This document shows positions 42,490 through 51,166 of a stretch of DNA of 64,000 bases, piece after piece. The stretch spans positions 18,131 to 82,130 of the forward strand of contig CACYHX010000006.1 in NCBI GenBank assembly GCA_902774365.1, given 5' to 3'. The stretch is from an uncultured Bacteroidia bacterium (GTDB lineage Bacteria > Bacteroidota > Bacteroidia > Bacteroidales > F082). The stretch's first letter is position 1; each line of letters opens with the position of its first letter. The translations under genes were made by a program, and so were the position numbers. The notes beneath the pieces are model-generated. The model did not search any database. It was not told where the DNA came from and worked only from the letters and a program-made list of their open reading frames with translations.

Positions 42490-44550
42490 ATGGAATCAAC
42501 GAACAAACCCTTCAAGCGTTACACCGTAACCACGGCCTTGCCTTATGCCAACGGCCCCGTCCACATCGGTCACCTTGCCGGCGTCTACATCCCCGCCGAC
42601 ACCTACGTCCGCTACCTGCGAATGCGTGGCGAGGAAGTCCTGTTTGTCGGTGGTTCCGACGAGCATGGCGTGCCGATTACAATCAAGGCTGAGAAGGAAG
42701 GCGTTACCCCGCAGGATATCGTCGACCGCTACCATGCCATCATCAAGAAGTCCTTTGAGGAGCTGGGCATCAGCTACGACATCTACTCGCGTACCTCTTC
42801 GAAGATGCACCGCGCCACGGCACAGGAGTTCTTCAAGAAACTCTATGACGAAGGCAAGTTCATCGAGAAGGAGACCGAGCAATACTTCGACCCTGAACGC
42901 CAGAAGTTCCTCTCCGACAGATATATCGTCGGCACTTGCCCGAAATGTGGTGCCGAAGGCGCCTACGGCGACCAATGCGAGAAATGCGGCTCTTCTTTGA
43001 GCCCTGACGAGCTCATCAACCCGCACTCACAACTCAGCGGCGCGGCCCTGGTAAAGAAGCCGACCAAGCACTGGTATCTTCCCCTCGACCAATACGAACA
43101 ATGGCTCCGCGAGTGGATCCTCGAAGGCCACAAAGAATGGAAGTCCAACGTCTACGGTCAGGTGAAGAGCTGGCTCGACGGTGGCTTGCAGCCTCGCGCC
43201 GTCACCCGCGACCTCGACTGGGGCGTGCCCGTCCCGCTCGAAGGCGCCGACGGCAAGGTGCTCTATGTGTGGTTCGATGCGCCCATCGGCTACATCTCCA
43301 ACACCAAGGAGATCTGCGAACAACGCGGTGAAGACTGGGAGAAGTGGTGGAAAGACCCCGAGACCAAGCTGGTGCACTTCATCGGCAAGGACAACATCGT
43401 GTTCCACTGCATCATCTTCCCCTGTATGATGAAGGCCTACGGCGACTACATTATGCCCGACAACGTGCCCGCCAACGAGTTCCTCAACCTCGAAAACGAC
43501 AAAATCTCGACCTCACGCAACTGGGCCGTGTGGCTACACGAATACCTCGAGGAGTTCCCGGGCAAGCAGGACGTGCTGCGTTATGTGCTCACTGCCAACG
43601 CGCCCGAGACCAAGGACAACAACTTCACCTGGAAGGACTACCAAGACCGCAACAACAACGAGCTGCTGGCCATCTTCGGCAACTTCGTCAACCGCACCTT
43701 GGTGCTGACACATAAATACTACGAAGGCGCTGTGCCTGCTTTGAGTGGTTTGAACGAAACCGACCAAGCTGTCATCACCGAGATGAACGGCTATGCGGAA
43801 AAGATCGGTCATTTGATCGAGACCTACAAATTCCGCGAGGCCCTTTCCGAGCTGATGAACCTCGCCCGCCTCGGCAATAAATACCTCACCGACAACGAGC
43901 CTTGGAAGCAAATCAAGACCGACCCTGAGCGCGTGAAGACCGTGATGGCCGTCAGCTTGCAAATCGTGGCACATCTCGCCATCTTGAGCGAGCCTTTCTT
44001 GCCCTTCAGCGCAAAGAAACTGCAAAAGATGATTGGACTCGAAGTGAAGGGCTGGAACGACGCCGAGAACACCGTATTGCTGACTGAAGGCCATGTCATC
44101 GGTCAGCCTGAACTGTTGTTCGAAAAGGTGGAAGACAGCGTGGTGGAGGCCCAACTGAAGAAGCTGGAAGACACCAAGAAAGCCAACCAACTCAACGCCT
44201 GGAAGCCTGCCGACGTGAAGCCCGTGGTGAGCTTCGACGACTATATGAAGGTGGACGTCCGCGTGGGTACCATCCTCGAGTGCCAGAAGGTGCCGAAGGC
44301 CGACAAACTCTTGCAGTTCCTCATCGACGACGGCATGCAGAAACGCACCATCGTGAGCGGCATCGCCAAGTATTACACCGAGCCTGAGAAACTCGTTGGC
44401 AAGCAGGTGTGCTTCGTCGCCAACTTCGAGCCGCGTAAGCTCAAGGGCGTGGTGAGCGAGGGCATGATCCTCTCCGCCGAGGACAAGGACGGCCGCCTCG
44501 TGTTGCTTACGCCGAGTGACTTGGTCGCGCCAGGATGTAGCGTCGGTTAA
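42490..44550 (+). CDS. metG: Methionine-tRNA ligase
   Basis: 686 aa. The class I core has the HIGH motif at residues 25-28 ('VHIGHLAG') and a KMSKS-like loop, '[11 protein letters not shown]'. The zinc knuckle '[18 protein letters not shown]' lies near 155-175. The C-terminal 110 residues form a tRNA-binding (EMAP/Trbp111-like) domain, '[20 protein letters not shown]', typical of the long MetG form. mnmA follows after 11 bp, so the two tRNA genes should share a transcript. Confidence 0.97.
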   Translation: MESTNKPFKRYTVTTALPYANGPVHIGHLAGVYIPADTYVRYLRMRGEEVLFVGGSDEHGVPITIKAEKEGVTPQDIVDRYHAIIKKSFEELGISYDIYSRTSSKMHRATAQEFFKKLYDEGKFIEKETEQYFDPERQKFLSDRYIVGTCPKCGAEGAYGDQCEKCGSSLSPDELINPHSQLSGAALVKKPTKHWYLPLDQYEQWLREWILEGHKEWKSNVYGQVKSWLDGGLQPRAVTRDLDWGVPVPLEGADGKVLYVWFDAPIGYISNTKEICEQRGEDWEKWWKDPETKLVHFIGKDNIVFHCIIFPCMMKAYGDYIMPDNVPANEFLNLENDKISTSRNWAVWLHEYLEEFPGKQDVLRYVLTANAPETKDNNFTWKDYQDRNNNELLAIFGNFVNRTLVLTHKYYEGAVPALSGLNETDQAVITEMNGYAEKIGHLIETYKFREALSELMNLARLGNKYLTDNEPWKQIKTDPERVKTVMAVSLQIVAHLAILSEPFLPFSAKKLQKMIGLEVKGWNDAENTVLLTEGHVIGQPELLFEKVEDSVVEAQLKKLEDTKKANQLNAWKPADVKPVVSFDDYMKVDVRVGTILECQKVPKADKLLQFLIDDGMQKRTIVSGIAKYYTEPEKLVGKQVCFVANFEPRKLKGVVSEGMILSAEDKDGRLVLLTPSDLVAPGCSVG

Positions 44551-44561
44551 AAACCATAACG

Positions 44562-45635
44562 ATGAACATTGCCGCACTGGTATCGGGGGGCGTCGACAGC
44601 TCCGTGGTGGTGCCGCTGCTCAAGGAGCAGGGCTACGACCCGCATATCTTCTATATCAAAATCGGTATGGAAGGCAAGGAAGACCTGTCGAGCTGCCCAT
44701 CGGAGGAAGACATCGAAATCACGACCTATATCGCCAAGAAATACGGCTGTAAGTTCGACATCGTCGACCTGCAGCACGAGTATTTCGAGACCGTGGGGAA
44801 ATACACCATGGAGATGGTGCGCAAGGGCCTCACGCCCAACCCCGACGTGATGTGCAACCGCTGGATTAAGCTCGGCGCCTTCGAAGAGAAAGAAGGCCAC
44901 AACTTCGATAAAATCGCCACGGGACATTACGCCCGCTCATGGGAAGACGAAAACGGCATCTTCTGGCTCGGCACTGCCGCCGACACCTTCAAGGATCAGA
45001 CCTACTTCTTGGGACGCATCACCTACGCCCAGCTGAGTAAGGTCATCTTCCCCATCGGCGACATCCCGAAGCCCGAGGTGCGTCGCCTGGCTGCCCAATA
45101 TAAGTTGCCAAGCGCCGAACGCCACGACAGCCAAGGCATCTGCTTCTTGGGTAAAATCAACTACAACGACTACATCCGTGAATATCTTGGCGAGATGCCG
45201 GGCGACATCGTGGAGTTGGAGACGGGCAAGAAACTGGGCCGTCACAAGGGCTTCTGGTTCCATACCATCGGTCAGCGCAAGGGTCTCGGACTCAGCGGCG
45301 GACCGTGGTTTGTGGTGAAGAAAGACATCCCGAACAACATCGTCTACGTGTCGCAGGGCTACGACCCGGTGGCGCAATACACCAACATCGTCCCCTTGGG
45401 CGACTTGCAGCCGATGAACCCCGCCTTGCAGTTCGTCGACGGACAACGTATCCGCTTCAAGATTCGGCATCAGCCGGAGTTTACCTACGGCACGATTCGC
45501 CTCACGGAGCGTGGCGCCGACATCGTCTCGGAGGAGGCCATCTCAGGCGTGGCGCCTGGGCAGTTTGGGGTTATGTACCACGAAACTGAACCTTTTGTGT
45601 TGGGTAGTGGTGTTATAGTGGAGTCTGAGGTTTAG
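44562..45635 (+). CDS. mnmA: tRNA-specific 2-thiouridylase
   Basis: 357 aa. It adds sulfur to U34 of tRNAs for Lys, Glu and Gln. The PP-loop 'SGGVDSS' lies at residues 8-14. The catalytic cysteines appear as Cys98 ('NPDVMCNRW') and Cys194 ('SQGICFLG'). The C-terminal beta-barrel is present. The gene is complete and ends just before the REP array of the transposase unit. Confidence 0.96.
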   Translation: MNIAALVSGGVDSSVVVPLLKEQGYDPHIFYIKIGMEGKEDLSSCPSEEDIEITTYIAKKYGCKFDIVDLQHEYFETVGKYTMEMVRKGLTPNPDVMCNRWIKLGAFEEKEGHNFDKIATGHYARSWEDENGIFWLGTAADTFKDQTYFLGRITYAQLSKVIFPIGDIPKPEVRRLAAQYKLPSAERHDSQGICFLGKINYNDYIREYLGEMPGDIVELETGKKLGRHKGFWFHTIGQRKGLGLSGGPWFVVKKDIPNNIVYVSQGYDPVAQYTNIVPLGDLQPMNPALQFVDGQRIRFKIRHQPEFTYGTIRLTERGADIVSEEAISGVAPGQFGVMYHETEPFVLGSGVIVESEV

Positions 45636-45643
45636 ACCTGAAA

Positions 45644-45804
45644 GCAGGGACTTGCGTCGCCTGCACTGGAAACAGGGACTTACGTCGCCTGTACTGAGAA
45701 AACAGGGACTTACGTCGCCTGCATAATGATATGCCGTCCCTACGGGACTGGGCGGAACCCCGTAGGGGTGACAGACCTATGAACAGGCGACGCGAGTCCC
45801 TGCA
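45644..45804. repeat. Left REP hairpin cluster
   Basis: Each unit reads gcagggac-ttrc-gtcgcctgc, a stem with one bulged base and a four-base loop. Units 1 to 3 share an orientation; the unit at 45784 is inverted. Between them, 45736-45748 (gtccctacgggac) and 45758-45768 (ccccgtagggg) are facing copies of the smaller hairpin. This fills the 190-bp gap after mnmA. Confidence 0.92.
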
Positions 45805-45825
45805 TGACAAACAAAACAACAAACC

Positions 45826-46275
45826 ATGGCTAACACCTACACAAAACTCAACATCCACATCGTCTTCCACGTCAAAAGCACCGGAATTACCATCCGCCAG
45901 AAAGACCTCGGTCAGGTCTTTGCGTACATCGGAGGCATAATACAGAATGTAGGCGGATACCCTATCACCGTTGGCGGCATCACCAACCATATCCATATCT
46001 TAGCTACCATGCCTAAGACTATGAGCGTTGCCGAATTTGTGCAAAAAATCAAGGCAAACAGTAGCAAATGGATAAAAACCATTGACGGATATTACGAAGA
46101 CTTTGCATGGCAAGAAGGCTATGGTGCGTTTTGTGTTAGCCCCTCTCTACTAAAAAAGACCATCCGCTATATAGAAACCCAAGAGCAACATCATCATGAA
46201 GTATCAGTTCGTGACGAGTTCATACAGTTTTTGAAAGAAAACGGCATTGAATTCGACGAACGCTATCTCATCTAA
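45826..46275 (+). CDS. IS200/REP-associated HUH transposase (Y1 type)
   Basis: 149 aa, full length for a Y1_Tnp domain. The metal-binding HUH motif is His55-Ile-His57 in 'NHIHILATM'. The likely nucleophile is Tyr115 in 'TIRYIETQEQHHH', with Gln119 in the expected place, and 'WQEGYGAFCVS' matches the family. Enzymes of this group cut single-stranded DNA at hairpins. With oriented REP hairpins on both sides and no second copy in the window, it looks like a RAYT-type gene in its REPtron. Its codons look AT-richer than those of mnmA. Confidence 0.92.
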   Translation: MANTYTKLNIHIVFHVKSTGITIRQKDLGQVFAYIGGIIQNVGGYPITVGGITNHIHILATMPKTMSVAEFVQKIKANSSKWIKTIDGYYEDFAWQEGYGAFCVSPSLLKKTIRYIETQEQHHHEVSVRDEFIQFLKENGIEFDERYLI

Positions 46276-46280
46276 CCAAG

Positions 46281-46373
46281 TCCCGTAGGGACGACAGACC
46301 CGTAAGCAGGCGACGTAAGTCCCTGCTCCTAAACAGAAGCTGACAACCCAAAGCAGGCGACATGAGTCCCTGC
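46281..46373. repeat. Right REP hairpin cluster
   Basis: tcccgtaggga (46281-46291) is followed by inverted REP units at 46306-46326 and 46353-46373. The spacing and linker (gacagacc) are the same as in the left inverted composite at 45758-45802. The closing pair of the small hairpin is T:A here and C:G there. Confidence 0.9.
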
Positions 46374-46388
46374 TCTAACAACAAGACC

Positions 46389-47084
46389 ATGAATAATATA
46401 GAAGATAGAATCCTATACGAGGACAATCATCTGATCATCGTCAACAAGCTCCCCTCTGAAATCGTACAGGGCGACAAGACGGGCGACGTCTGCCTGCTCG
46501 ACGACGTGAAGGAATACATCAAGGTAAAATACGACAAGCCAGGCAACGTGTTCGTCGGACTCGTCCACCGCATCGACCGCCCTGTGAGCGGTGCTGTGGT
46601 GTTCGCCAAGACAAGCAAAGCCCTCTCGCGCATGACGGTGAAGGTGAAAGACCGTGACTTCCGCAAGACCTATCTGGCACTCGTAAAGAACCATCCACCT
46701 AAGCAAGCCGATGTGCTCGAAGACTACCTCGTCAAAAACGAGAAGATGAACAAGTCATTTGTGGTGCCCGAAGGGACAAAAGACGCTAAGTTGGCAAGGT
46801 TGAGCTATCGTGTGGTCGGAAAGTCGGACACTTTCTATCTACTTGAGGTAGAGTTGTTTACAGGAAGACACCATCAGATTCGTTGTCAGCTGGCACACAT
46901 CGGATGCCCTATCCGTGGTGACTTAAAATACGGTTATCCGCGCAGCAACCCCGACGCCTCCATCAGCTTGCATGCCTGGCGCATCGCCTTTGAACATCCT
47001 GTGACGAAAGAACAACTTGAAATCACGGCACCATTGCCGCAAAGTGCACCGTGGACAGCCTTTGATTTAGCAAGTAACAGTTAA
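46389..47084 (+). CDS. RluA family pseudouridine synthase
   Basis: 231 aa. The catalytic Asp63 sits in 'HRIDRPVSG'. 'TGRHHQIRCQLAHIGCPI' is the second family block. There is no N-terminal S4 domain, so it is a short RluA-type enzyme that changes uridine in rRNA or tRNA; the target is not clear. I chose ATG 46389, since the earlier in-frame ATG at 46362 would lie in the last REP unit. It ends 26 bp before the converging LysE gene. Confidence 0.93.
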   Translation: MNNIEDRILYEDNHLIIVNKLPSEIVQGDKTGDVCLLDDVKEYIKVKYDKPGNVFVGLVHRIDRPVSGAVVFAKTSKALSRMTVKVKDRDFRKTYLALVKNHPPKQADVLEDYLVKNEKMNKSFVVPEGTKDAKLARLSYRVVGKSDTFYLLEVELFTGRHHQIRCQLAHIGCPIRGDLKYGYPRSNPDASISLHAWRIAFEHPVTKEQLEITAPLPQSAPWTAFDLASNS

Positions 47085-47110
47085 TAATTGCGTGACGCTA
47101 TAGAACACGC

Positions 47111-47839
47111 TTACAATAAATTCATGATTCCTTTAAAGATGATGAAGTAAGCGCCGCAGAGCATCAAGAGAACGCCAGCAATGCGGTTCATCAACGTGGT
47201 GCGTTCGGCATCGAGGAACTTCTTCAGCTTGGCTGCGCCCCAGGCTTTCAGCAATTCCAAAAACCATGTGGTGCCCAAAATGATGGCGAAAAACACGATA
47301 GTGCTCACTTTGTTGCCACCCATATTGCCCGCCACCATAGCCACGGCAGAGAACCAGAAAATCCACACAAAAGGATTCAAGATGTTGATTACGAAGCCCT
47401 TTGCAAGAAACACAAACCAAGCGGGTTTCTTGTCCTGTTTCTTTATCGCTTCATTGGCACGTTGTTCAATATATTCGTCACGCGCCTTCTGATCTTGGAC
47501 TTTCTTTCGGAACGTGAAGATGCCGAATAACAACAAGATAAGGCCTGCCCCAATGCAAGCAAAAGCCGCCTCTCGCGAGGAATTCATCACGATTTGCACC
47601 GAAGCCAGGATGCAAATGGCTATCACCATGGCATCGTTAAGAATCACGCCGGTGACAAACCATGCCGCCGACCTAGCACCACGATGAAGGCTGGTCTGCA
47701 CCAAAGTGATGAACGATGGCCCCATGTTGACGACCGCCGAAAGGAAGATTCCTATCAGGATGGCCCAAAACAAGAAGCTGAACGAGCCAATGCGGCTGAA
47801 TTCAGGCATTCTATCAAAAATGACGGGAGAGTTTTCCAT
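47111..47839 (-). CDS. LysE family amino acid exporter
   Basis: 242 aa with about six membrane helices and a charged cytoplasmic loop near residues 105-140 ('FRKKVQDQKARDEYIEQR'). The layout and the 'FITLVQTSLHRGARSAAWFVTG' helix fit the LysE/RhtB superfamily, which exports amino acids. The substrate is not known. It starts 4 bp after the GH3 stop on the same strand, so the two are a likely operon. It converges with the pseudouridine synthase gene. Confidence 0.87.
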   Translation of the reverse strand: MENSPVIFDRMPEFSRIGSFSFLFWAILIGIFLSAVVNMGPSFITLVQTSLHRGARSAAWFVTGVILNDAMVIAICILASVQIVMNSSREAAFACIGAGLILLLFGIFTFRKKVQDQKARDEYIEQRANEAIKKQDKKPAWFVFLAKGFVINILNPFVWIFWFSAVAMVAGNMGGNKVSTIVFFAIILGTTWFLELLKAWGAAKLKKFLDAERTTLMNRIAGVLLMLCGAYFIIFKGIMNLL

Positions 47840-47843
47840 GGCT

Positions 47844-49427
47844 TTATGATTTCAATCCTTTAACATATTCTTCCCACATCTCCAAACGCTTACCCTTGAG
47901 CACGCGCGGAAACTTGGTGGCACCGCCCCACTTGCCCATCTTCTGCTCCATGAACTCATAGAAATACTTAGTGGGCAGCACGTCGACAAATAACTCCTTG
48001 ATGGCCTGTGTGCGTTCCACGGCATAGTCATCGTTGAGTTTACAAAGATTCTCATCTATCTTTCTGATAGCCTGTTCTTTGTCGATAGGTTCATCGCAAC
48101 CGAGATACCAATGGTGGGCATACATCGTGTTGTGACGGATGCCTGCCACGGTGAATTCCGTGATGGTGACGCCCAGTTCCTCGGCCATCATGTCGACGGC
48201 ACGGGTCATGTTGTCCTGCGAGAGGTGCTCGCCCGTGATGCTCAAAAACTGCTTGGTGCGTCCAGTAATGACGATTTCGCAGTTCTTGGTGTTGAGGAAC
48301 TTGATGGTGTCGCCGATAAGATAGCGCCAGGTTCCGGCACAAGTCGAGAGCAGCAAGGCATATTCCACACCTTCCTGCACTTCGGAAAGCAGCAAGGTCT
48401 TGGGGTGGGCGACGATGGTGCCGTCTTCGTCAAAGTTCTCCTCGTTGAACGGCACAAACTCGAAATAGATGCCGTTGTCGACCAACAGCTGCATCACACG
48501 CTTCTTCAAGTCGACCTGATAAGCGATATAACCCTCTGAGGCCAAGTAACTTTCCACGTAAAGCACCTCCTTGCCGAAGATACGCTCAAAGCTCTTTTCG
48601 TAAGGTGCAAAAGCCACGCCGCTATGTACATACACCATCAGGTTGGGCCAGATGTCGTGAATGGTCTTCAAGTTGTATTCCTTGATAATACGCTCCAGCA
48701 AGATCTGCACCCACGCCGGCACACCCACGATAACGCCAATATCCCACTTGGGGGCTTCTTTTACCATAAGGTCCATCTTCTTGGCCCAATCTTTCTCCTT
48801 CGAAATCTTCTGACCAGGTTTGTAGAACTTCTCAAACCACGATGGAATCTTGCCCGCAGAGATGCCCGAAAGGTCGCCCGCATAGTAGCCAAACTCCTCG
48901 TTGTACTGCAAGTCGGTGCTGCCACCGATCATAAGGACGCCGCGGTTGTAGAAGTCCACAGGGAAGTCGTAACGCGTGGCCGACACCAGCTGACGGATAC
49001 CTGCACGTGTGATTTTGTTGTTTAGGCCTTTGGTGATGGGTATGTACTTGCTGGCAGCCTCTGAAGTACCTGAGCTGAGTGCAAAATACTTGATCTTGCC
49101 CGGCCAGGCGATGTTGCGCTTGCCTTGCAGGTTGAGGTACCACCACTCGTCGTGCATCTTGTTATAGTCGAACACAGGCACACGTTTGCGGAACTCTTCA
49201 AGGATATCTTTCGACAGCAAAATCTCGTCAAAATGATAGAACTTGCCAAATTCCGTAAACTGCGCCTTGACTAACAACTTTCGCAGTTCGCGTCGCTGAG
49301 CGCGAATAGGGTCAGTGTGGTTTTGACGTATTTCAACGGGGATATTCTTAATCTCCGCAGCAGCTTTCACAATAGCACCTACAATGGGTATCGGGAATTT
49401 TAATCTTTTTATTATGGGGCGTTTCAT
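47844..49427 (-). CDS. GH3 family acyl-adenylate/amide synthetase-like protein
   Basis: 527 aa, full length for the GH3 family (named after plant auxin-responsive GH3). These ANL-related enzymes join acids to amino acids by way of an adenylate. 'FALSSGTSEAASKYIP' is the nucleotide-binding block. 'YVESYLASEGYIAYQ' and 'ITGRTKQFLSITGEHLS' are further family motifs. Bacterial GH3 proteins are frequent in Bacteroidota, and their substrates are unknown. It is followed by the LysE exporter gene, so making and exporting an amino acid conjugate is a possible but untested link. Confidence 0.9.
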   Translation of the reverse strand: MKRPIIKRLKFPIPIVGAIVKAAAEIKNIPVEIRQNHTDPIRAQRRELRKLLVKAQFTEFGKFYHFDEILLSKDILEEFRKRVPVFDYNKMHDEWWYLNLQGKRNIAWPGKIKYFALSSGTSEAASKYIPITKGLNNKITRAGIRQLVSATRYDFPVDFYNRGVLMIGGSTDLQYNEEFGYYAGDLSGISAGKIPSWFEKFYKPGQKISKEKDWAKKMDLMVKEAPKWDIGVIVGVPAWVQILLERIIKEYNLKTIHDIWPNLMVYVHSGVAFAPYEKSFERIFGKEVLYVESYLASEGYIAYQVDLKKRVMQLLVDNGIYFEFVPFNEENFDEDGTIVAHPKTLLLSEVQEGVEYALLLSTCAGTWRYLIGDTIKFLNTKNCEIVITGRTKQFLSITGEHLSQDNMTRAVDMMAEELGVTITEFTVAGIRHNTMYAHHWYLGCDEPIDKEQAIRKIDENLCKLNDDYAVERTQAIKELFVDVLPTKYFYEFMEQKMGKWGGATKFPRVLKGKRLEMWEEYVKGLKS

Positions 49428-49448
49428 ATCTTTCGCTTAAAACGGTTG

Positions 49449-49456
49449 CAAAATTA
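49449..49456 (-). promoter_or_regulatory. Possible -7 box of the GH3-LysE operon
   Basis: The minus strand reads TAATTTTG, 22 bp before the GH3 ATG at 49427. Confidence 0.45.
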
Positions 49457-49509
49457 CAGAAATTCGTTTGAATTATAGCCTATAATATGCCATTAACGCA
49501 AAAAACGAT

Positions 49510-49517
49510 TACTTTTG
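49510..49517 (+). promoter_or_regulatory. Possible -7 box of the beta-helix gene
   Basis: TACTTTTG lies 25 bp before ATG 49542, divergent from the GH3 box. Confidence 0.5.
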
Positions 49518-49541
49518 CCGCGAATTTAAGACCTTTGCAAT

Positions 49542-51125
49542 ATGAAAACGAAGTTGTTACTATTCCTGCTGCTATGTGGCCTCGTATCAAAAGCTCAAAC
49601 CATCGAAGTATCAGGCTTACAATCAGGGACTTGGAATGCCGACACGGTGCTTATCAAGGACAATGTCTACATTCAAGACTCACTTCGCATCCTTGCTGGC
49701 ACCACTGTGCTCTTTGAGGGTTTCTACCGCATCTCGGTTGAAGAAGGCGCCTCGCTGACCGCATTGGGAACATCAACCGACTCCATCCTTGTCACCGTGG
49801 CTGACACGACAGGATTTCATATCTTCAACATAGGCCGAGGGGGATGGAACGGCATAAGACTGGACCATGCGGGCGACTGTCGGTTCGACTACTGCCGTTT
49901 CGAATACGGCAAAGCTGCACTGGACGACGACCAAGACGGCGGTGCGCTGCGCATCTTCGGTTGCGATAATGTGGAAATCGGACACAGCAAGCTGTTTTGC
50001 AATTTCTCTCGCGAACACGGTGGCGCGCTCAACGCTGAGAACTCCAACGTGGTGATGCACGACTGCGACGTCAGCAACAACTTGTTACGCAGCGAAATAG
50101 ACACCATCTATTTCATGTATGGCGCTGGATTGCGATTCCTGAAATGCGACGTTGACATCACCACCACCAACTTCCGTTACAACTACAGCGAAACCTCCAT
50201 CGGCGGGGCCATGAGTATCGACAGCTGCTCGGTTCGCATCGACCGCTGCCGCTTCGAGCATAACGTGGGCATCAACGGCGGCGGGCTTTATCTGATTCGT
50301 TGCTACGACAACCCGTGCAGCATCACCAATTCACTCTTCGCTAATAACACCTCAGTGCATTTCGCTGGCGGCTTAGCCATCAGTGAATCGTCGCCCTTGC
50401 TCGCCAACCTCACCGTCGTGAACAACCTCTCCATCGGCGTCAACTGCGGCGGCATCTTCTTCTACCAGCAGAGCTCGCCCATCGTGTGGAACTGCATCGT
50501 CTACGACAACTACAACTACTCCACTTTAGAAGAGCCCGTGCAGATGTGGTCGTGGACCTACGAGGGTTTCGCGCCGGAGTTCCACAACTGCCTGGTGCAG
50601 TATGGGCTGGAGAACATCTCCAACTATGATGTCATCACTGTCTACGAGAACTGCCTCGACGAAGACCCGCTCTTCGTTGACCCCGAAAACGAAGACTTCC
50701 ACATCGGGGCAGAAAGCCCTTGCATCAATGCCGGTTCATCCGATATTCCTGCATCGATTCTTAATGGCTTGGACCTAGATGGCGTTGGGCGTGTCAACGA
50801 TGGCTTGATTGACCTAGGTGCCTACGAATACGACCTCGACGGCATCCACGAAACCACTCAAAGCCAGAACACCCTACACATCGTCGGCAACCCCATTACG
50901 GCCTTGAGCTATGCCGAAATCAACCTTGAAAAAGAAGGGCCTTTGTATGCAAGCCTTTATGCTATGGATGGAAAACTGATGAACAACAAAGCCATAGGTT
51001 TCTGCCAAAAAGGTCTCAACCGCATCGAACTCGGCGAGCTGTTCCAGCAGCTGCCCAGTGGGACCTATCTTTTCGTCGTCAAGACCGCAGAAAAAGCGAT
51101 GGTCACAAAGGCTATCAAGCCCTAA
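49542..51125 (+). CDS. Secreted right-handed beta-helix protein with T9SS tail
   Basis: 527 aa. A signal peptide (residues 1-19, 'LLLFLLLCGLVSKAQ') precedes a run of short repeats with words such as 'GGALRIFGC', 'GGAMSIDSC' and 'GGGLYLIRC', typical of right-handed parallel beta-helices (about 60-370). 'LNGLDLDGVGRVNDGLIDLGAYEY' (near 405-428) is the choice-of-anchor-Q-like end. The final 85 residues look like a type A T9SS domain. Such proteins bind or act on polysaccharides, but no lyase residues can be assigned. The M16 protease gene starts 41 bp downstream. Confidence 0.85.
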   Translation: MKTKLLLFLLLCGLVSKAQTIEVSGLQSGTWNADTVLIKDNVYIQDSLRILAGTTVLFEGFYRISVEEGASLTALGTSTDSILVTVADTTGFHIFNIGRGGWNGIRLDHAGDCRFDYCRFEYGKAALDDDQDGGALRIFGCDNVEIGHSKLFCNFSREHGGALNAENSNVVMHDCDVSNNLLRSEIDTIYFMYGAGLRFLKCDVDITTTNFRYNYSETSIGGAMSIDSCSVRIDRCRFEHNVGINGGGLYLIRCYDNPCSITNSLFANNTSVHFAGGLAISESSPLLANLTVVNNLSIGVNCGGIFFYQQSSPIVWNCIVYDNYNYSTLEEPVQMWSWTYEGFAPEFHNCLVQYGLENISNYDVITVYENCLDEDPLFVDPENEDFHIGAESPCINAGSSDIPASILNGLDLDGVGRVNDGLIDLGAYEYDLDGIHETTQSQNTLHIVGNPITALSYAEINLEKEGPLYASLYAMDGKLMNNKAIGFCQKGLNRIELGELFQQLPSGTYLFVVKTAEKAMVTKAIKP

Positions 51126-51166
51126 ATAACAGAAAAACAAAGCATTAAATACCAATCTATTACAAA

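Larger units (their letters stand above)
45644..46373. mobile_element. REPtron-like unit: HUH transposase gene with flanking REP hairpins
   Basis: A transposase gene (45826-46275) is flanked by short hairpins in set orientations. Three REP units in one direction (45644-45664, 45673-45691, 45703-45722) lie to the left, and one inverted unit (45784-45802) lies just before the gene. Two further inverted units (46306-46326, 46353-46373) lie to the right. A second, smaller hairpin type built on cccgtaggg precedes the inverted units at 45758-45768 and 46281-46291. No target duplication was seen. Confidence 0.85.

Noticed and set aside
45644-46373. A complete IS200/IS605 element with tnpB
   Set aside because: Only a small HUH transposase gene is present, there is no tnpB, and several oriented REP units rather than single end hairpins flank it.
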